In this document: positions 4,725 to 8,465 of the stretch, piece after piece
How positions within the stretch are numbered: position 1 is the stretch's first letter
Layout of the letters: every line of letters begins with the position of its first letter
Origin: an uncultured bacterium
GTDB taxonomy: Bacteria; Patescibacteriota; Minisyncoccia; Spechtbacterales; HO2-43-30
DNA: 8,465 bases
Assembly (NCBI GenBank): GCA_913054525.1
Contig: CAJXHR010000021.1
Span: forward strand, 1 to 8,465
Direction: 5' to 3'
Notes under the pieces: generated by a model
Seen by the model: only the letters and a program-made list of their open reading frames with translations
What the model was told of the DNA's origin: nothing
Databases searched by the model: none
Program-made: the position numbers and the translations under genes

Positions 4725-6112
4725 ATCTCCGGGCCGCGGGATGTATCTTCTATTATGTAGCCCATTTTTTCTATCGCGGCACGGATCTTATCTGCCTCTT
4801 TCCACTTTTCTTCTTTGCGCAATTTTTCCCGTTCGCTAGCCAATGCCGCAATATCTTCGGGCACCGAGGTTGTTTCCGTGTCGGGTATAATGCCGAAAAG
4901 CTTATTTACTTCATCCAAAAAGTTTAAAATTTGGCCAGCCTCTTTTGGAGTAAGCTTATTTTCACTGATGCGCGAGTTGCCGTTGCGGATCAGTTGAAAA
5001 ACTACTGCCAGGGCTTTGGGGGTATTGAAGTCGCGGGCAAGCTCCTGCCAGAATGACCTGAACTTAGAATTCGTGCCTTCATTTTTTATTCCGCGGGCTG
5101 ACGGAGTTTCTTGTGCCAGTTTCCCGACTTTATTATAAAACTCCGCTAACCGCTTCACATTCGTGTCGGCCTGCGAGACAGCTTGCTCGCTATAGTCAAT
5201 CGGCGAGCGATAGTGGCTGGACAGCACAAATAGCCGCAGTGTTTCTTTCGCGTGCATTTTTAGGAATTCATGTATGGTGATAAAGTTTCCGAGCGACTTG
5301 GACATTTTTTCCCCATGCACTGTGAGAAATCCCGTATGCGTCCAATAATTCACAAGCGGTGACTTTCGTGATAGTGCCTCCATCAGAGCTATTTCAGATT
5401 CGTGGTGGGGAAATAACAGATCGCGCGCACCGCCATGGATGTCGTACTGTGCCCCAAATTCGGTCTCTGTAATCGCAGTATCTTCTATGTGCCAACCCGG
5501 ACGTCCCTCCCCCCAGGGACTTTTCCATTTTGGCTCGCCTGGTTTAGAAATTTTCCAGATGGCAAAGTCGCCTTTGTTACGCTTCTTTACTGATTCGTCT
5601 ATCCTGGACACCGCATCCTCCGCCTGCTCCGATGTCCGGCCCGAAAGCTTGCCGTAATTTTTAAATTTTGAAATATCGAAATATATTCCGTCTTTTTCAA
5701 TTTCGTACGCGTACCCTTTATCAATCAATCTTTGTACCTGGGAAATTATTTGGGGAATGTAATCGGTTGCGCGCGCATATTTATCTACCGAGTCAACACC
5801 GAGCGTTTCCATGTCATGGTAGTATTCTTTCTCGAAATTTTGCGCAAGGGTTTCGGCTGACTGCCCAAGCTCCCCGGCGCGCGCAATAATTTTGTCATCA
5901 AGGTCTGTGATATTCTGCACATAGCGAACCTCGTAGCTCTGTGATTTGAGATATTTTACAAAAGCGTCAAAAGCAATATATGTACGCGCATGTCCTATGT
6001 GCGAATAGTCATACACAGTCGGCCCGCATACAAAAATCTCGATCTTCTTACCGGATCGAGGATTCAGCCGCTTGTCTTTGCGCGATAGGGTATCATGTAA
6101 TTTTATAGCCAC
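4715..6112 (-). CDS. cysS: Cysteinyl-tRNA synthetase
   Basis: Class I aminoacyl-tRNA synthetase that charges tRNA-Cys with cysteine using ATP; 465 residues, matching E. coli (461). The catalytic domain carries HIGH at 38-41 (YDYSHIGHAR) and KMSKS at 269-273. Zinc-site residues by alignment with E. coli C28, C209, H234 and E238 are Cys29, Asp211, His236 and Glu240. The second Cys is thus Asp, in RPGWHIEDTAI. The C-terminal helical anticodon-binding part follows, ending in a DALR-like helical segment and the tail EREKLRKEEKWKEADKIRAAIEKMGY, typical of the family. The start is a GTG at 6112 overlapping the end of corA by 10 bases, with no independent SD (only an A-rich run), so translation is probably coupled to corA. 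The order is corA then cysS, in one transcript. Confidence 0.97.
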   Translation of the reverse strand: MAIKLHDTLSRKDKRLNPRSGKKIEIFVCGPTVYDYSHIGHARTYIAFDAFVKYLKSQSYEVRYVQNITDLDDKIIARAGELGQSAETLAQNFEKEYYHDMETLGVDSVDKYARATDYIPQIISQVQRLIDKGYAYEIEKDGIYFDISKFKNYGKLSGRTSEQAEDAVSRIDESVKKRNKGDFAIWKISKPGEPKWKSPWGEGRPGWHIEDTAITETEFGAQYDIHGGARDLLFPHHESEIALMEALSRKSPLVNYWTHTGFLTVHGEKMSKSLGNFITIHEFLKMHAKETLRLFVLSSHYRSPIDYSEQAVSQADTNVKRLAEFYNKVGKLAQETPSARGIKNEGTNSKFRSFWQELARDFNTPKALAVVFQLIRNGNSRISENKLTPKEAGQILNFLDEVNKLFGIIPDTETTSVPEDIAALASEREKLRKEEKWKEADKIRAAIEKMGYIIEDTSRGPEIKK

Positions 6113-7014
6113 CTTTTTTTCTTAAAGTATCCGATCATTGAAACAAGCACGCCTGCCATTATTCCAATAATCACCCAGAACCCGTTTGCGGATGTAAGGG
6201 GCATCTTATTAATATTCATTCCCCAAATACTCGCGATTAATGTCAGCGGCATGAATATTACGGAAAATACGGTGAGGACTTTGATTATTTCGTTTATCTT
6301 GGTTGAAAGCAAAGATTCGTTTGTCTCGGCAAGGGCTTGTATGGTTTCTCTATGATCTTGAATTTCATTCCAGACAATACCGAAAGTACCGCGCAAATCT
6401 TCAAAATGCGGCTTTAGCTCATTTCCGAAAAATTTCAAACCATCGTCCGCAAGGGATTCTATTACAGACGCCTGGGGAGCAAGAATACGCCGGAAGTCAA
6501 TAATATCACGTTTTGCCACCGATATCTCAAGTACCATTCTATGCTCCTCGCCTTTGAAAATTTCACTTTCTATATAATTTACTTCATTTTCTATATGCTC
6601 AAGTTTTACGAGCGCGTTTTCAAGGATTCCATTTACAATATAAAAAAGTAAATGGCCCGTACTTTCGGACATGTACTCCTTTTTTGCGGTGGCATATTGG
6701 CCTATCTGCTCAAATAGAGTTTTTATGGGTATTATCGCTTCGGAATGGCTTGTGATGATGTGTGTTTTTGTGACAAGTATGTCAATTTCGCGGGGGAACG
6801 TTTCCTTTTTGATTTTATTAAAAGCGGGGTAGTAGAGAATGAGAAATATATAATCATCGTGATGCTCCACTTTCGGGCGGTGCCCGGGATGCATGAGCTC
6901 TTCCAATACAAGCTCATGGAAATTAAAATTTTTCCGTAAGTATTTAATGTCTGCCGGTTTTGGATTCTGGATATCTATCCAGGTAATGTCTTTATGCGCT
7001 ACACTTTTAAGCAT
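6103..7014 (-). CDS. corA: CorA-family divalent metal ion (Mg2+/Co2+) transporter
   Basis: A 303-residue member of the CorA/MIT family: pentameric inner-membrane channels importing Mg2+, gated by cytosolic metal. A large cytosolic alpha/beta domain with long helices (about 1-240) is followed by two transmembrane helices (about 244-263 and 279-297). The GMN selectivity motif is at 265-267, in WGMNI where most members have YGMNF. The end YFKKKRWL matches the E. coli end YFKRKNWL. The periplasmic loop after GMN reads NKMPLTSANG; the Glu of the usual MPEL is Leu here. The ATG at 7014 is chosen because the upstream in-frame TTG at 7050 is part of the -35 hexamer TTGACA. With the -10 six bases before the ATG, the mRNA should be leaderless. 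cysS overlaps the 3' end. Transport of Co2+ or Zn2+ instead of Mg2+ cannot be excluded. Confidence 0.93.
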   Translation of the reverse strand: MLKSVAHKDITWIDIQNPKPADIKYLRKNFNFHELVLEELMHPGHRPKVEHHDDYIFLILYYPAFNKIKKETFPREIDILVTKTHIITSHSEAIIPIKTLFEQIGQYATAKKEYMSESTGHLLFYIVNGILENALVKLEHIENEVNYIESEIFKGEEHRMVLEISVAKRDIIDFRRILAPQASVIESLADDGLKFFGNELKPHFEDLRGTFGIVWNEIQDHRETIQALAETNESLLSTKINEIIKVLTVFSVIFMPLTLIASIWGMNINKMPLTSANGFWVIIGIMAGVLVSMIGYFKKKRWL

Positions 7015-7020
7015 AATTCT

Positions 7021-7050
7021 ATTATTGCATTTTCGTATTTTTCGTGTCAA
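7021..7050 (-). promoter_or_regulatory. Strong promoter of corA-cysS giving a leaderless mRNA
   Basis: Read on the minus strand: TTGACA (7050-7045), an 18-base spacer ending in TGC, then AATAAT (7026-7021). The -35 is perfect, the -10 matches five of six, and a TG extension is present. Six bases separate the -10 from the ATG at 7014, so the usual start point coincides with the start codon. No SD is present. Confidence 0.8.
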
Positions 7051-7100
7051 GATAATTTATCCGAGGCATCGTTTTTGGATTTGTATTTTGAAAAATAAAC

Positions 7101-7106
7101 AGGAGG
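7101..7106 (+). promoter_or_regulatory. Ribosome binding site deciding the E1 gene start
   Basis: A consensus AGGAGG sits seven bases before the GTG at 7114, the only in-frame start codon at proper distance. The promoter for this gene must lie in the spacer shared with corA. A GATAAT at about 7051-7056 is a possible -10, but no good -35 accompanies it. Confidence 0.85.
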
Positions 7107-7113
7107 CATTGCG

Positions 7114-8465
7114 GTGACGCTTACAAAAAAAGATGCCCTGAAGCTCTATCGATGGCTTGCGCGCTCCGGCGCTTTGGGATTGGCGATTGCCAAAAACCGG
7201 AGGGAAGTATTCGGCGCGTGCCTTTTGCACATAAGGCAGGAGGCCGTATCGGTTGTTCCGATGTTCGCGCTTTATAAAGCGGGCATACTTATGGAGTCGC
7301 TGGTAAGCGGCGACCACCGTACGCAATGGAGTTTGGCAACTGCAAAAGGTGAACTGATTACCGACAATGAAGGCCACAATCATATCAAGGAAATCTTTCG
7401 CAACCATTTCGGCCGCGCTACCGGCGGCAACCTCGGGCGGGACGGCAACATACACTGGGGCTGTCTTGCGTGTAGAATATTGCCGTTTATGTATTCCGAT
7501 ATGGCCGGAATGGTAGGTACTGCTGTTGGCTATGGCCAGGAAATTTTTCGAAATGAGTGGGCGGATCTTTCACCCGAAAAACGTCCAATTGCAATAGCAT
7601 TTTATGGTGAGGGCTCGGAGCAACAGGGATGTATACATGAGGCGCGAAATTATATAGCGACAAGCAACTATAAGTGGAGCATTGACGAATTCGTAAAACG
7701 CTACGGCGAGAACTTTGTAACGCCTCTATTACGTGAGCTCAAGGTCGTGCGCGGCGCGCCGATGATCTTTGTAATTGTAAAAAATCAATACTCACTTTTC
7801 GCTGATGCGATAGATGAGTATGGCGCAGCTAACCTTGTGAAACGCGTAAGCGAAAATGCTTATGGCGACATGGTCGGCGTAGAGGTGAATAGCGATAATA
7901 TCGCAACTTATTACCACGAATGCGAAGAGGCTATAAAGCGTGCGCAGGAATGCAGATCTACGCTTATGGTAGTCGACACATATCGAGGCACCGGCCACAA
8001 TCAGGATCAGGTGAAGTACCGGGGTCCTATTGATACCCGCCAGGACCTAGCGAATGTCGAGAGCGTTTTTGGGGTTGATGACATGGAGGAGTTTCACGCG
8101 GCATGGAGTGCAGACCCAATTCTATATCCGCACTTTCTTTTTGATACAGAGGCGGCTGACGAAGAAACTGCCGGGAAAATTCGCAAAGAGGAGGAGCAAT
8201 CGCTCTTGTCGCTTGCACAGGAAGTGCTTCTGGAGCGGGCAATTACCGTAGAAGAGGACAAAAAGGATAGGTCCATTTTCCCGCCCATTGATTGGAGGAC
8301 TCTTCCAAAGGAGCCGGAATCCTCGGCGGTTAATGCAGGCAATTCCGTAAAGATGGATTATAAAACCGCCTACAACTGGATAATCACCGAGTTAATGCGC
8401 GGGGATGACGGAGTGATTTATCTCGGGGAAGATTCGGGGAGTAAGGAGGGCGGAGTACTCGGGCT
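7114..8465 (+). CDS. TPP-dependent 2-oxo acid dehydrogenase E1, alpha-beta fusion, 3' end outside the window
   Basis: E1 components decarboxylate a 2-oxo acid (or cleave acetoin) on thiamine diphosphate and pass the acyl group to a lipoyl E2. The first 450 codons are visible with no stop. The E1-alpha part (about 1-330) shows HIRQEAVSV (usual GQEAV), SGDHRTQ (usual RDH), FGRATGGNLGRDGNIHW, and the TPP motif: Gly165-Glu166-Gly167 then Lys223-Asn224-Gln225-Tyr. Usual is GDG and NN; here the Mg-binding Asp is Glu. GEG and Asn224 are separated by 56 residues, about twice the usual 25-30, owing to an insertion around 183-212. TYRGTGHNQDQVKYR ends the alpha core. After an acidic helical linker, from about 414 MDYKTAYNWIITELM and VIYLGEDSGSKEGG match the start of an E1-beta chain, so the two subunits are fused. 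Pyruvate, branched-chain and acetoin substrates remain possible. No E2 or E3 gene is in view. Confidence 0.88.
   Translation, partial: MTLTKKDALKLYRWLARSGALGLAIAKNRREVFGACLLHIRQEAVSVVPMFALYKAGILMESLVSGDHRTQWSLATAKGELITDNEGHNHIKEIFRNHFGRATGGNLGRDGNIHWGCLACRILPFMYSDMAGMVGTAVGYGQEIFRNEWADLSPEKRPIAIAFYGEGSEQQGCIHEARNYIATSNYKWSIDEFVKRYGENFVTPLLRELKVVRGAPMIFVIVKNQYSLFADAIDEYGAANLVKRVSENAYGDMVGVEVNSDNIATYYHECEEAIKRAQECRSTLMVVDTYRGTGHNQDQVKYRGPIDTRQDLANVESVFGVDDMEEFHAAWSADPILYPHFLFDTEAADEETAGKIRKEEEQSLLSLAQEVLLERAITVEEDKKDRSIFPPIDWRTLPKEPESSAVNAGNSVKMDYKTAYNWIITELMRGDDGVIYLGEDSGSKEGGVLG

Noticed and set aside
7048..7050. TTG at 7050 as the corA start
   Set aside because: It is the first triplet of the -35 TTGACA, and the ATG at 7014 matches the family N-terminus better.
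7057..7455. Minus-strand 132-codon reading frame opposite the E1 gene
   Set aside because: It lies entirely opposite the E1 5' end and the divergent promoter region, with no recognisable motif; the E1 frame is clearly the coding one.

Overview
The window reads as a compact bacterial chromosome segment with the standard code (TGA is a genuine stop in the Nudix gene). Small size, single-gene transcription units with short spacers, and a mixture of Shine-Dalgarno-led and apparently leaderless genes would fit a streamlined lineage such as Candidate Phyla Radiation/Patescibacteria. That placement is an impression from gene style, not a demonstrated one. No tRNA, rRNA, CRISPR array, insertion sequence or phage gene was seen.

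Left part (1-2714, + strand): the 3' part of nicotinate phosphoribosyltransferase (pncB; its start lies before the window), then a small VOC/HPPD-like metalloprotein, then a Nudix plus winged-helix protein of the NrtR type. Each has its own terminator or promoter. NrtR is a known repressor of NAD-synthesis genes, pncB among them. The Nudix box here has lost one metal-binding Glu (Lys at that position), which fits a sensor/repressor better than an enzyme. The inferred logic is that NrtR senses a NAD-related metabolite and controls NAD salvage through pncB. The role of the VOC protein is unknown.

Middle (2715-4720, + strand): a 294-base spacer holds an 11-bp AT-rich inverted repeat, a TTGACA promoter candidate, and an RNA segment with two mutually exclusive hairpins, the second a U-tailed terminator, just ahead of a 102-residue CxxH/CxxC zinc-finger-like protein of unknown function. 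A second spacer of about 210 bases can fold into three hairpins closed by a perfect 8-bp stem and also carries a 16-base palindrome arrangement. It precedes a SigA/RpoD-type sigma factor. These two spacers are the least explained parts of the window.

Right part: a bidirectional terminator separates the sigma gene from a convergent, leftward pair corA-cysS, which overlap by 10 bases. corA has a strong promoter whose predicted start point is the ATG itself. Divergent from corA, a rightward gene runs off the window end. It encodes a TPP-dependent 2-oxo acid dehydrogenase E1 in which the alpha part is fused to the start of the beta part.
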